A DNA stretch of 48,517 nt from an uncultured Lachnospiraceae bacterium (lineage in GTDB: Bacteria; Bacillota; Clostridia; Lachnospirales; Lachnospiraceae): NCBI GenBank assembly GCA_937965795.1, contig CALCMD010000071.1, forward strand, positions 1 through 48,517. The letters run 5' to 3'. The notes under the pieces are model-generated. The model saw nothing but the letters and a program-made list of their open reading frames with translations. It ran no database searches and had not been told where the DNA came from. Position 1 is the stretch's first letter. Each line of letters opens with the position of its first letter. Positions 1 to 9,449 of the stretch are shown here, one piece after another. The position numbers were made by a program, and so were the translations under genes.

Positions 1-43
1 TCTCTTCAAAATTCTGGTGTCCAATACTGACCGTCCCTGCCAT
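1..43 (-). CDS. AAA-ATPase-like / PD-(D/E)XK family protein, 5' end only
   Basis: Only the first 14 codons lie in the window, starting from the ATG at 43-41 and running off the left edge. They read MAGTVSIGHQNFEE, which matches the N-terminus of the bacterial AAA-ATPase-like proteins with a C-terminal PD-(D/E)XK nuclease-like domain (DUF1703 group), whose members usually begin with xTVSIGxQxFxxI. A GAGGGG ribosome binding site lies about 10 bases upstream. Family members are common accessory genes in gut Clostridia and Bacteroidetes; their cellular role is not established. The call rests on a very short stretch, so it is moderate at best. Confidence 0.5.
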   Translation of the reverse strand, partial: MAGTVSIGHQNFEE

Positions 44-157
44 ACCATCACTTCCCCTCTTTCATCCGTTTCTTTTAGTATAACGAACTTCACAGGATAT
101 TTCCATCTTCTTTTTCAGCATTTTTTAATTCCTTATAACCGAACATTCCTTCGCTTC

Positions 158-580
158 TTATTCATCCAAATACCTTTTCAATTCCTCAACCAGTTGATAA
201 ACAGTCGTTCCAGGGTCAAACTCTGATGGCTGTTCCCTCCCCGGACAAAACTCTGCCATCCTTCTCTTTGCATTCTTAATTGCCGTATTTACGCCATCAT
301 ACACATTTACCATTTCATAGATGTCTTCATAATTTTTTTGATATGTTCCATTTCCAAGATTATATTGCCGAAATATTTCATCCATTTTCTCATTCCATTG
401 CTCTCTGTGCAGTGCGGAATCACTATAGTAAAAATGCAAATACAGCCAATATTCAAACGCCTGATTACTCCAGGCTATCTTATACCCTCTCTTACTCCCA
501 TCTTTTATCGCCTGGTCAAAATCTTCGAAATCATCTTTATCAAATACCACCCATATAGGTAAGAAATCGTCCGTCCCCAC
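158..580 (-). pseudogene. RloB-like protein, N-terminally truncated remnant
   Basis: The 140 readable residues match the C-terminal two thirds of RloB-family proteins: the strand WVVFDKDDF with its acidic pair, then AWSNQAFEYWLYLHF, the family's AxSNxxFExWLxLHF motif. Complete RloB proteins are about 200 residues and begin with a glycine/glutamate-containing strand (EG-x-TE-x-Y) that is missing. The frame opens with GTG directly after the TAG stop of the upstream ATPase and has no room for the first 60-70 residues, so a deletion appears to have joined the 3' end of the ATPase gene to the middle of rloB. RloB is the usual partner of RloA ATPases in restriction-linked or abortive-infection loci. 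I infer a non-functional remnant, although translation by coupling from the ATPase stop remains possible. Confidence 0.6.
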
Positions 581-1744
581 CTATTCACCCTCTTTCATGG
601 AAAACTCCCCAAGAATCGGAATTCCCCCGTAAACACCCGCCAGATAATCCTTTTCAAAAGATGCGTCTGCCCTTACCTTAAAGTCGGACAAAGCCATCAA
701 CTCCGAATATCCAAACGCATCCTTCTGTACAAACCAGATCTGATCTCTCCTGAAAAATTTCTTATCCATTAAAGTAGTGTCATGTGTCGTATAGATGAGC
801 TGCGCTGCTGAGCCCTCTTCATAAAACAGGTCGATAATGAACTTCAGCAATAACGGATGCAGTCTCACATTCAATTCATCAATAAACATGGATTTATTAT
901 CTAAAACCGCAATTCTTGCATAGATAAAAATGCCAATACTTTTCACCGTCCCCTCCGATTCCGCATACAGGCTCAGCACATAATCAGCATCATCTTTTCC
1001 TTTATGAACTGTATAAAAATCAATCCCTGTCTCTCTTTCACGATAATAAATATCCACGATTCCTGTATCAATCGCTGTCAGAAATTGCAGCAGCTTATCT
1101 TTTCCCTCATCAATGACTTTCGGCAGGTATTTCTTTACGATTCTTTCATCCTCAAATATCCCTGTCTCCGCCACCAGTGTATCCATAATTCCGAAATACA
1201 TCTCCCGGAAAATATCTGTTTTTAATTTAAGCTTTTTAAAGAAAGATAACGCCAGCGTCTCTGGCGGAATCTGTCCTTTATACACATCACATTCCTTTCG
1301 AACACTTGCGCCCAGATTTACATCATTCCCAACTCTCTCCAGAATCATCGCTGTCCTGTTTGTCCGGAGATTCTTACGGTACATCCACTCGTTTACAATA
1401 CGTCGATCATTATATTCAAATCCATATTTATACTCAAATCCATCCAGAATTTCAATAATCTGAAACTCTGAATTTTCTTTTTCCTTTTCGAAAGAAAATG
1501 GCGCATAACATTCCTGAATAACCATTTCCTCATCCTCTGCAATGTTGTTAAAGGACTCCGAAATAATTCTCTGAAAATACTCCATCGCCACACATAAATT
1601 CGACTTTCCACTGGCGTTCGCACCGTAAATATCCGCTACTTTCACAACCTTCTCCGCCGTTTCTGTGGCAATCAAATGATATTCATGTTCTTTATACGCA
1701 TGAATTGCCGTCATATCCAGTATCGTTTCCTCTTTAAAAGACAA
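581..1744 (-). pseudogene. RloA-like AAA15-family ATPase lacking a normal start
   Basis: The protein is an ABC-type ATPase of the RloA/AAA15 (OLD-like) group. Visible parts are a Walker A IYGANASGKSN near residue 38, a Walker B-like strand with the D-loop (MFIDELNVRLHP) near residue 290, and an H-loop strand LIYTTHDTTLMD. The C-terminus YLAGVYGGIPILG is the usual family end, so the 3' end is complete. The 5' end is not: the frame can only begin at a TTG, giving MSFKEE. Family members begin with about ten residues ending in VENFxSFKEE. Those bases are present just upstream (GAAAATTTT, coding ENF), but in another frame, consistent with a 2-base deletion between ENF and SFKEE. Translation from TTG with the GGAAGAGG site about 16 bases upstream cannot be excluded. 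It would form a toxin-antitoxin or abortive-infection pair with the RloB remnant that follows it. Confidence 0.6.
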
Positions 1745-1911
1745 AATTTTCAGGTTTTATTCCTCTTCCCTTCTCTCCTTTACAATATAGTCCTTTCAAC
1801 AGCCCCACCCCTTGCAAACCTTTTCTATTCCCAGATATCCGATCTCATTTTTTAACGCTCAGAGACCCACCTGCAATCCATAACCTCTAATCACAAAAAT
1901 ACATGGTAACA

Positions 1912-1946
1912 GAGCGTCCTGCAAAGCTCTTGCCTTGCGGACGCTC
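1912..1946 (-). terminator. Hairpin downstream of the GH97 gene
   Basis: GAGCGTCC at 1912-1919 pairs with GGACGCTC at 1939-1946, extended inward by imperfect GCAA/TTGC pairing. It lies 16 bases after the GH97 stop codon. The following minus-strand bases are T-rich but broken, so it is a weak intrinsic terminator. The remaining 170 bases up to the ATPase gene show no clear gene or promoter. Confidence 0.55.
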
Positions 1947-1962
1947 CATTCATAATAGCATA

Positions 1963-4900
1963 TTACTTCACACGTACCTTCTTCCTTGCGCTGGCCTGCG
2001 TATAAATCATCTCTCCGCCTATGTTCCGGAATCCTGTTACCTTCACATAATAAGTCCTTCTGCCTTTCAGTTTCCTGATAATGAATGAAGTTTTCTGGTT
2101 GACGATGACTTTCTTCGCGCCCTTAAAGCTGCGTTTCGCCGCATACTGAATCACATATCCTTCTGCGCCTTCTATCTTTTTCCAGGTGATGCGCGCCTGT
2201 TTCTTTTTCTTGCTGACCGCTTTGGAAACCGCAGCCTTTTCTCCTCTGAACGCAGCTTTCTGCATCGATTCTTCCGCCTGTTTCTGAAGCTCTTCTGCCT
2301 GCTGCTGAAGCCGCTGCGCCTGTCTCAGAAGCTCTTCCGCCTTTCTGTTCTGCTCCTCGGCCTCTTTCCTGGAGTCCTCTTTTGCCGCCTGTGCTGCTTC
2401 CTGCGCTTTTTGCTCTGCTTCCACTGCCTTCTTCTCTGCTTCTGCCGCCGCCTGCGCTTTCTGTTCTGCTTCCCGGACTTTCTGTTCTGCTTCCTGGACT
2501 TTCTGTGCCGCCGCCTGCGCTTTCTGCTCCGCTTCCTGGGCTTTCCTCTCCGCTTCCTGTGCCGCTTCCTGCGCCCTCTGCTCTGCTTCTGCTGCTTCCT
2601 GCGCCTTCTGTTCTGATTGCCCTGCCTGAGCCTTTGCTTTCTCCGCTTCCGCTTCTGCTTTACCCGCCTCCGTCCTGGCCTTCTCCGCTTCCGTCCGGGC
2701 TTTTTCCGCCTCTGTTTCTGCTTTGTCGGCTTCCGTCTTTGCCTTGTCCGCCTCCGCTTTGGCTTTGTCGGCTTCCGTCTTTGCCTTGTCCGACTCCGTT
2801 TTGGCTTTGTCTGCCTCTGCCTTTGCCCGGTCTGCCTCATTCTTGGCTTTCCCTGCTTCTTCCTGCGCCCTGCGTTCCGCATCCTCGGCCGCCTGCTTCG
2901 CTTCCTCCGCCTGTCTCTCCAGATCCAGGATGTTCCACTTATATTCGGAAAGCTCCAGACGTAACAGCTCTTTTACCTGGGATTTTTCCAGGTCGTTCAG
3001 CGCTTCATACTCTGCCCGCACACTTTCTATCTCCGCTTTTTTCGCAAGCGTTACCTCGCCGATCGCCAGTATCTTCGCATCTATTTCCTGCGCTTTTCGA
3101 AGCGCTGCCTGGAACACCTCATTGTCTTTCAGTTCTGCCTTCACCCTTACGCTCTGCTTCGGCATGGTAAAGGTATAGCTTCTCTCCGTCTCTGTGCCCG
3201 CACTCGTAAGCTCCAGCACTTCTCCCGAATCCCCGGTTACTTCGATGGAAAGGAATTCTTTATCCTGCGCAATCTCTCCCACGGAAACCGTGACCGTCTC
3301 GCCTGCGGCAGCGCTTTCTTTATCCACAGTCACTTTTGCTTTCTCCAGGGGAAGAATGGAAATGCTGTATTGGAGCGGCGCCAGATTTATTTCAAGCCCT
3401 GTGATATTCCTGTCCGTTACCGGAACCTGCAATACGCTTTCCTGGTTTTCCGTTCCTGCCGCTACTCTGACGGAATAATTTCCTGCAAGCAATGCCTCAA
3501 ACTGATATGCTCCTTCTGCATCCGTCAGCGTCTCAGCGATCAGACTGCCATTCTCTCCATACAATTCCACCGGAATCTTCCACCGATTTACGGACACCGC
3601 CCCGGTATTAACGTTTCCTGAAATGCTGTAAATATCCCTGTAGCTTAAGAATCTGGCTCCGCACAAAGCCCCGTGGTCCGCCGACTGGTCTTTGCACGCA
3701 TCGGCCACGATGCGGAGCGTCTTTGCCCCCCGCACATCCACGTTATAGTAAGCCGCCGGGGTTCTGGAGGTCATTTCGCCGCTTTCAAATCTGGGCGCCG
3801 TCTCATCATCCACATAAATCCTGAAATTAATTTTGGAACGGGGAACCCCTGTAGAGGAGGCTCCGTTTATTTCCTCCGTATGGGTCGCATACCGGATACC
3901 CGCATAGCCTTCGAACCGGTCATACCCTCTTCCCTCTATATTGTAGACCACCTCCGAATCCGTAGAAGAGCACGCATGAATACCGATTCCCTTATCAAAG
4001 TTCATAGCAGTACTGCCGTCTGCTCCTGTGATAGCCAGTTTATCTCCTTTTACAGAAACATTCTTATAAACCGTTTTGTTATAAAGCGTATTTTTCACAA
4101 TCAGGTCATTCGGCAGGTCGCTGATATAATCCAAGCCTTCCTGTTCTACAAACAGAATTTCATACGTCTGGAAGTTTCCGTCTCGTTTCCTGACTTTTAC
4201 CTTCGTCCTTCCCGGAATATCCTCTGCATCTTCAATTGCATAATATACGCTTTCATTTACCGGAACCGCCTCTACCAGAGGAATCTGATCCGGCTCGCTG
4301 ACCGGATATAAATACTGGAAGGTTCCCGGCTGGAATCCTTCTAACGGTTCGCCGTCAACGGTCAGCCCTTCCAGATAGACGTCGGGATTCACATAAGACA
4401 TAAGCTTTGCGTCCGCCCAGTCCGCCCAGTCTCCCTGGTCGCTTCCGTGCATGTCTCCCTCCAGCCTCAGCTCCCTGACATTTGACACTGGAATGCTGAA
4501 AAACTGTGCATTGTTTGCGCCTGTTCCGGATGGCGCGCTCTCATACAGCAGCTCCCCGTCTCCATATACCCGGAAAACAATATCTCCCATATCCTGTTTC
4601 GCTGCGTCTACGCCCACATAAGCTTCCAGTACGTCAAGTCCCAGTCCTGAAATATTAAAATACAGATCGCAGGGGGCGTCTGCGCCCATACCCCGTGTAA
4701 ACTCCCTCCGGGAACCGTCCACCTTCAGGGTCAGAGCGCCGCCCGCACGGTTCTTATCCTTACGGATATTTCCCGGCCTTGTGTTATTCGGCCCGCAGGT
4801 GGATTTCTCCTTATCATAATCCAGGTCGCTCAGATAAATAGTTTCTTTTACTGCTGCGTTTTTATTCTTTACCAGCCCGGCGAACGCCTGCTCTATCCTG

Positions 4901-7425
4901 TCTGCCGCCGCGTCCAGATCCACCTGGGTAAAGGATTCCTCCAAAAGCTCCTCCGCTTCTTTCAGAGCCTTGTCCAGCGCCGCCCAGCTCTTTGCGGTAT
5001 AACGATAAGAGACATACCGCTGCGCCTTTGCCAGAAGCTCTGTTACACGCTTCGTAGAAGCTAACTGTGCCCTTGCGTTTTCCAGTACCTTAAGCGCCTC
5101 CTGTAACTGCTCCTCTGACGCCCCGTCCTCTTCCATGACGTTTTGAGCCGCTTCCAGAGCTTCATGGAATACACTCCAGGTATCCGTGGTATAATCTGCT
5201 TCCTGTAATTCCCGGCACTCATCTACCGATGCTTTCAGCCTTTCCCGGTAAACGCTGTATTTCTCATAAAGCGCCATATCCTCTTCCGATGCCTTTGTAA
5301 GCTTCACCGCATATCCATAACCGTATTTCAGTTCTCTTTCCAGAACGGTTTCTCCGTTTACCAGGTATTTTACATTTTCCAGCGTCTGTTTTTCCTTTGC
5401 CCCGCTGTTCCAGCCCGCACGGGCGTCCGCATCCGCCCCGTCCGCATAGATATCCACCACATACCAGGTATTCTCATCGAGGAACTCCAAAGGCACCCTC
5501 AGCGTCCGCTCAACCGCCGACAGGCTTCCCACATACCACACATCTTCTCTGCTCTTTCTCGCAAACGTGGCATATTCATACATCTTTCCTTCCAGATAGA
5601 GGGATTTTTTCCAATTGGTAGGCATCCCCTTCCACAAATCCATTTTCCCTTTATCCTGTGCAGGCACGCTTTCCGGGTTTGTATACCAGTAAAGCACGCT
5701 CATGCCTGCCCGGAACATCAGAGGCGACGCCAGTGCATAAGCCTTCGTACCCTTCCCCGGATAACAGAACGTATGATCCGCCGGTCCCTGAACCGTCCGC
5801 GTGAACAGTGTCGCGATGTCCTCCCCTATCTGGGGGTCGCTCTTTCCGATTCCCTCATCTCCCAGAATTCCTTCCACCTGCATCAGGTTCGGGTAAGTAC
5901 GCTCAATCCCGGTCGTCACATACTCATCGTGGATTGTCATCACCAGCTTATGCTTTGCGGCAGTTGCAATCACATGTTCCATATATTTTTCATAATCCTG
6001 CGCACGCACGTGGACGAATCCCGGCTTCACGCCCTTTACGCCCCATTTTTCAAAATATCCGAACAGTTCATCGGTAGTAAAACGGTTCCTTCCACTGGAA
6101 TCTGGAAAATACACGCCATTTACATACAGGATAATGCCGACGTTCTTTGCATTTGCATACTGGCACAGCTCAGGAATGTCCACATTCGTATTGAAGTTTC
6201 CGGATGTTCCCAGGTCTTTGTATACGTCAAACCCGACTCCTCTGGTATTGAACACGCCTTCCCCATGTCCGTCATATCCGCCCTCTGTAGAAAAATACTG
6301 ATCCAGGAGGATTTTATCGCTCTCCACATCCGAATCCAGCTTCTTCGGGTCAAGTCTGGGGTCGCAGTTTACATCATATTCCGGCCCATACCAGCCCGTA
6401 TCCAGAAGCACGTATTTAAAACCATGTTCTTCCGCCTGGTCTACAATTTTCTTAATCGCCGTATTATTCATCCCGGTAGCCGCGCGCAGGCAGCTTCCTG
6501 CCTCCACCCATTCCGAAAACCTGTAAGTCTCCTCGTCCGGCTCTTCATTCAGGTTCATTACAATCGATGCGTGCTCCATAAGCTCCGTCTCATCTCTTCC
6601 GATTACCAGAACACGCCAGGGCGTCGCGTCCGGCCCATCCCCGGAAACCGTGATATCCGGACCTTTCGTCTCATTCAGATGGGACGGTTTATAGCTGGTA
6701 TATCCCGCCTTTATCGTCCTCGCCTGGGAACTGTCCTTCTTTAACACCATCACACCGTAATTGTCCAGATTTCCCTCACAGATGGTCAGTACCTGCCCAT
6801 CCTGATACTGTATCGTCATAGGTCTCTGCATCACGCCGCCCGGAAAACTTTCTACGGACATTCTCTTCGGAACTGTCTGATTCCCCGGCGTATGGACACT
6901 CGCCACCGCGCCTGCCGGAAATACAAACTGCGTATATTCATCAGAAATCGTATAACTGTCCTCTGTCTGCGGCAATTCATAGCGAAACGCCACGCCCTCA
7001 TCATACACACGCACGGTAAATCCCAGAACCGTTCCGCTGCTGTGCGTCAGCACGATTCTCATCTGCTTATAGCAGTCCTGAATCGTCTCCTGTTCCCCCA
7101 CCAACGGATTCCAGGAAGTATCACTCTCCGTAAAAGCCGGGGCCCCCGCTGTAAACCCATCGTTCAGCTCCCCCAAAGAAGTGTTAAGTCCCAGCTTTGC
7201 ATCTTCGATCAGTACCTTGCCATTGCTCTCCACACGGTAATAAGGTACGCCCTCTGAAATCCAGAATGCAAACTTTAAATCTGCTGTGGGAGCCTGGACG
7301 GTAGAAATCTCCGGCTCCGCTGCCGATACACGTCCGGCTCCCAGCAGCCCCACAATGATTACCATAGCAACAACCCGGATACTTAATTTTATCCCCCGCA
7401 TCTTCTTTTTGATCCTCTTCTTCAT
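1963..7425 (-). CDS. Secreted multidomain GH97 glycoside hydrolase with long coiled coil
   Basis: A 1820-residue exported glycosidase. The start is placed at the fourth codon of the frame (ATG at 7425) because the AAGGAG site lies 9 bases before it, whereas it abuts the earlier ATG. Order of parts: signal peptide (1-36, ending GRVSA/AEP); GH97 N-terminal beta-sandwich (about 45-295); catalytic barrel (305-620); C-terminal sandwich (625-720); two FIVAR helical modules (735-855); an NPCBM module (860-1015); a linker beta domain; a second NPCBM (1110-1262); a carboxypeptidase-regulatory/Cna-B-like fold (1270-1350); an Ala/Lys/Glu coiled coil (1435-1718); a Lys/Arg-rich Fn3-like domain to the end. 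In the barrel the position of the retaining-type Asp nucleophile reads VKPGF (Gly469), as in inverting SusB-type members, and E518 and E524 in QVEGILGDE match their base/acid region. Alpha-glucosidase- or alpha-galactosidase-like activity on external glycans is inferred. No LPXTG or SLH anchor is visible. Confidence 0.9.
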   Translation of the reverse strand: MKKRIKKKMRGIKLSIRVVAMVIIVGLLGAGRVSAAEPEISTVQAPTADLKFAFWISEGVPYYRVESNGKVLIEDAKLGLNTSLGELNDGFTAGAPAFTESDTSWNPLVGEQETIQDCYKQMRIVLTHSSGTVLGFTVRVYDEGVAFRYELPQTEDSYTISDEYTQFVFPAGAVASVHTPGNQTVPKRMSVESFPGGVMQRPMTIQYQDGQVLTICEGNLDNYGVMVLKKDSSQARTIKAGYTSYKPSHLNETKGPDITVSGDGPDATPWRVLVIGRDETELMEHASIVMNLNEEPDEETYRFSEWVEAGSCLRAATGMNNTAIKKIVDQAEEHGFKYVLLDTGWYGPEYDVNCDPRLDPKKLDSDVESDKILLDQYFSTEGGYDGHGEGVFNTRGVGFDVYKDLGTSGNFNTNVDIPELCQYANAKNVGIILYVNGVYFPDSSGRNRFTTDELFGYFEKWGVKGVKPGFVHVRAQDYEKYMEHVIATAAKHKLVMTIHDEYVTTGIERTYPNLMQVEGILGDEGIGKSDPQIGEDIATLFTRTVQGPADHTFCYPGKGTKAYALASPLMFRAGMSVLYWYTNPESVPAQDKGKMDLWKGMPTNWKKSLYLEGKMYEYATFARKSREDVWYVGSLSAVERTLRVPLEFLDENTWYVVDIYADGADADARAGWNSGAKEKQTLENVKYLVNGETVLERELKYGYGYAVKLTKASEEDMALYEKYSVYRERLKASVDECRELQEADYTTDTWSVFHEALEAAQNVMEEDGASEEQLQEALKVLENARAQLASTKRVTELLAKAQRYVSYRYTAKSWAALDKALKEAEELLEESFTQVDLDAAADRIEQAFAGLVKNKNAAVKETIYLSDLDYDKEKSTCGPNNTRPGNIRKDKNRAGGALTLKVDGSRREFTRGMGADAPCDLYFNISGLGLDVLEAYVGVDAAKQDMGDIVFRVYGDGELLYESAPSGTGANNAQFFSIPVSNVRELRLEGDMHGSDQGDWADWADAKLMSYVNPDVYLEGLTVDGEPLEGFQPGTFQYLYPVSEPDQIPLVEAVPVNESVYYAIEDAEDIPGRTKVKVRKRDGNFQTYEILFVEQEGLDYISDLPNDLIVKNTLYNKTVYKNVSVKGDKLAITGADGSTAMNFDKGIGIHACSSTDSEVVYNIEGRGYDRFEGYAGIRYATHTEEINGASSTGVPRSKINFRIYVDDETAPRFESGEMTSRTPAAYYNVDVRGAKTLRIVADACKDQSADHGALCGARFLSYRDIYSISGNVNTGAVSVNRWKIPVELYGENGSLIAETLTDAEGAYQFEALLAGNYSVRVAAGTENQESVLQVPVTDRNITGLEINLAPLQYSISILPLEKAKVTVDKESAAAGETVTVSVGEIAQDKEFLSIEVTGDSGEVLELTSAGTETERSYTFTMPKQSVRVKAELKDNEVFQAALRKAQEIDAKILAIGEVTLAKKAEIESVRAEYEALNDLEKSQVKELLRLELSEYKWNILDLERQAEEAKQAAEDAERRAQEEAGKAKNEADRAKAEADKAKTESDKAKTEADKAKAEADKAKTEADKAETEAEKARTEAEKARTEAGKAEAEAEKAKAQAGQSEQKAQEAAEAEQRAQEAAQEAERKAQEAEQKAQAAAQKVQEAEQKVREAEQKAQAAAEAEKKAVEAEQKAQEAAQAAKEDSRKEAEEQNRKAEELLRQAQRLQQQAEELQKQAEESMQKAAFRGEKAAVSKAVSKKKKQARITWKKIEGAEGYVIQYAAKRSFKGAKKVIVNQKTSFIIRKLKGRRTYYVKVTGFRNIGGEMIYTQASARKKVRVK
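2270..2880 (-). repeat. Low-complexity repeat coding the coiled coil of the GH97 protein
   Basis: About 600 bases code for repeated seven-residue units such as ADKAKTE, then EAEQKAQ and AAQEAER types. On the plus strand this appears as reiterated CTTTGTCGGCTTCCGT-like blocks. The period and composition keep all six frames open, so the long overlapping frames here are by-products. Such arrays are prone to length change by recombination. Confidence 0.85.
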
Positions 7426-7641
7426 AAGTGCCATCTCCTTCCATCTGATCTGCGTTCACGTAAGGCATCCTGATTTTTTGTCTCTTTTCCCTTTTCCCCC
7501 CTCTCCCATTTTCACTGTCTTTTGGTGCGAAATTTCTCATTATTACATGACATTTTTGTATGTTTTCTTTTTATTTTTCTATACATTCTATATTGTCGTT
7601 TATTTATGTGTATTTTCTGTAATTTTCTGCCTTTTATGCTT

Positions 7642-7669
7642 ATCATACCATATACGTTCTAAAATTCAA
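7642..7669 (-). promoter_or_regulatory. Candidate sigma-A promoter for the GH97 gene
   Basis: On the minus strand TTGAAT (7669-7664) and TATGAT (7647-7642) are separated by 16 bases. This would give a leader of about 200 bases before the GH97 start. The region is A+T-rich, so chance matches are likely. Confidence 0.4.
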
Positions 7670-7852
7670 CAAAAACTTTTACTAAAACTTATTTTTATAC
7701 ATAACACACAATTTTGTTTCCACTTTATCAGCATTTTATACAAACGTCATATGTATAACAGACTACCAGAAGTACCCGGGAAAATATGCTGTCAGCTTCC
7801 TTCTCCGCCGAACGTGCTTCCACAAAATCCTATGTAAGATACGTACATGACG

Positions 7853-7881
7853 TTGCGCACTCTCTCGGAGGAGCGTATAAT
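7853..7881 (+). promoter_or_regulatory. Sigma-A promoter of the aldehyde dehydrogenase gene
   Basis: TTGCGC (7853-7858), a 17-base spacer and a perfect TATAAT (7876-7881) lie 57 bases before the ATG at 7939. This position also supports the downstream start, because a transcript starting near 7888 would not contain the earlier ATG at 7786. Confidence 0.75.
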
Positions 7882-7938
7882 GTTCTTCATAGATTTCATC
7901 AAAGAAGGAAAATCCGTTTCAAAAGGAGTGACGCGCTT

Positions 7939-9318
7939 ATGACAGAAAAAGAAATTCAAACGCTTGTAGAAAAACAACGCCGGTATTTCGATTCCGGCGC
8001 CACACTGGATGTTTCTTTCCGTGTCCGCACACTAAAAAAATTAAAAGCTGCCATTTTAAGGCATGAAACCGAAATAAGCGCCGCTCTCCGGAAAGATCTT
8101 GGAAAAAGCAGCTTTGAAAGCTACATGTGTGAGACAGGGCTTGTGTTAAGTGAGATCGGCTATATGCTGCGGCATATCAGGGCTCTGGCAAAGGAAAAAA
8201 CCGTGTACACCTCTCTGTCACAGTTTCCTTCCAGAAGCTTCCGGAAACCCTCGCCCTATGGCGTGGCGCTGATTATGAGCCCCTGGAACTATCCGTTCCT
8301 GCTGGCCTTTGATCCTCTGATCGATGCAGTCGCCGCTGGAAATACTGTGATTTTAAAACCCAGCGCCTACTCTCCCGCCACCAGCCAGATCATCGGCCAG
8401 ATTGTTTCGGAATGCTTCAAAGAATCTTATATCGCCGTCGTCACCGGAGGGCGTGCGGAGAATACCTGCCTTCTTCAGGAGCATTTTGACTATATCTTCT
8501 TTACCGGAAGCCAGCATGTAGGAAAGCAAGTCATGAAGCACGCCTCCGCACATCTGACGCCCGTCACGCTGGAGCTGGGCGGAAAAAGCCCCTGCCTGGT
8601 GGACAAAAGCGCTGACTTAAAGCTTGCGGCAAGGAGGATTGTATTCGGGAAATTTTTAAACTGCGGGCAGACCTGCGTCGCCCCGGATTATGTGTATTGT
8701 GACGAGGAAATCAAAGATGCTCTGCTCCGGGAGATCAAAAAGCAGATTCACAAGCAGTTTGGCTCTCATCCCCTTCAAAATCCGGATTATGGCAGAATCA
8801 TCAATGAAAAGCATTTTGACCGTATTTGCGGACTCATCGACCCGGAAAAGCTTGTCTGCGGCGGAAAAACTGACCGCCAAAGCCTGCGGATAGAACCTAC
8901 CGTGATGGATGCTGTCACATTTTCGGACGCCGTCATGCAGGAGGAAATCTTCGGTCCGCTGCTTCCTGTCCTGACCTATCATTCCCTTGATGAAGCCATC
9001 GGGAAAATCAATTCCCTGGCGCATCCTCTGGCGCTCTATCTCTTTACGCGGAAAAAAGAGATTGCCAGAAAAGTCGCCGCCCGGTGCGGCTTCGGCGGAG
9101 GCTGCATCAACGATACCATCATCCACCTTGCTACCAGCGAGATGGGATTTGGCGGTTTCGGCGAGAGCGGCATGGGCGCTTACCACGGAAAAGAAGGCTT
9201 TCGCACTTTCTCCCATGAGAAAAGTATCGTGGATAAAAAGCTGTGGCTCGACCTTCCCATGCGGTATCAGCCCTACCGGAAAATCCATGACCGCCTGATT
9301 CATCTCTTTCTGCGTTAG
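7939..9318 (+). CDS. NAD(P)-dependent aldehyde dehydrogenase, class 3-like
   Basis: A 459-residue cytosolic dehydrogenase that oxidises an aldehyde to the carboxylic acid with NAD(P). The start ATG at 7939 follows AAAAGGAG by about 10 bases; the longer frame from 7786 lies ahead of the promoter. The general base E212 sits in LELGGKSP, the catalytic Cys C246 in CGQTCVAPDY, and EEIFGPLLP is the usual cofactor/oligomer motif. The length and the short N-terminus fit the class 3/fatty-aldehyde group (YwdH/AldH-like) rather than the 480-500-residue class 1/2 enzymes. It stands alone with its own promoter, divergent from the GH97 gene, which gives no hint of the substrate. A general aldehyde-detoxifying role is inferred. 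Confidence 0.92.
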   Translation: MTEKEIQTLVEKQRRYFDSGATLDVSFRVRTLKKLKAAILRHETEISAALRKDLGKSSFESYMCETGLVLSEIGYMLRHIRALAKEKTVYTSLSQFPSRSFRKPSPYGVALIMSPWNYPFLLAFDPLIDAVAAGNTVILKPSAYSPATSQIIGQIVSECFKESYIAVVTGGRAENTCLLQEHFDYIFFTGSQHVGKQVMKHASAHLTPVTLELGGKSPCLVDKSADLKLAARRIVFGKFLNCGQTCVAPDYVYCDEEIKDALLREIKKQIHKQFGSHPLQNPDYGRIINEKHFDRICGLIDPEKLVCGGKTDRQSLRIEPTVMDAVTFSDAVMQEEIFGPLLPVLTYHSLDEAIGKINSLAHPLALYLFTRKKEIARKVAARCGFGGGCINDTIIHLATSEMGFGGFGESGMGAYHGKEGFRTFSHEKSIVDKKLWLDLPMRYQPYRKIHDRLIHLFLR

Positions 9319-9363
9319 CCCTATGCTTCTCCCGCTGCGGGATGGGTACGGCGATAAAATTCC

Positions 9364-9392
9364 TGTCAAAAACGTGAATTTTATGGTATGAT
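9364..9392 (+). promoter_or_regulatory. Candidate promoter of the TSCPD gene
   Basis: TGTCAA (9364-9369), a 17-base spacer and TATGAT (9387-9392), with a TGG just before the -10 box that resembles an extended -10. It lies 58 bases ahead of the start of the TSCPD gene. Confidence 0.55.
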
Positions 9393-9449
9393 ACTACCTG
9401 AGAAATAAAATAACCGTTACCTGGTTTTTATACTGTAGGAGGAAATGAA

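Larger units (their letters stand above)
7426..7938. other. Divergent intergenic region between GH97 gene and aldehyde dehydrogenase
   Basis: This 513-base stretch has no convincing gene. It is strongly A+T-rich between about 7540 and 7740 and carries the two divergent promoters listed separately. The frame that runs in from 7786 ahead of the dehydrogenase has no ribosome binding site and codes nothing recognisable before its fifty-second codon. Confidence 0.6.

Noticed and set aside
2325..3178. Several long open frames on both strands over the GH97 3' part
   Set aside because: They arise from the repetitive Ala/Lys/Glu coiled-coil code, give Arg- or Pro/Leu-rich nonsense proteins and have no ribosome binding sites.
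7786..7938. N-terminal extension of the aldehyde dehydrogenase (51 residues)
   Set aside because: The promoter at 7853-7881 lies inside it, no ribosome site precedes the ATG at 7786, and the family begins near the ATG at 7939.
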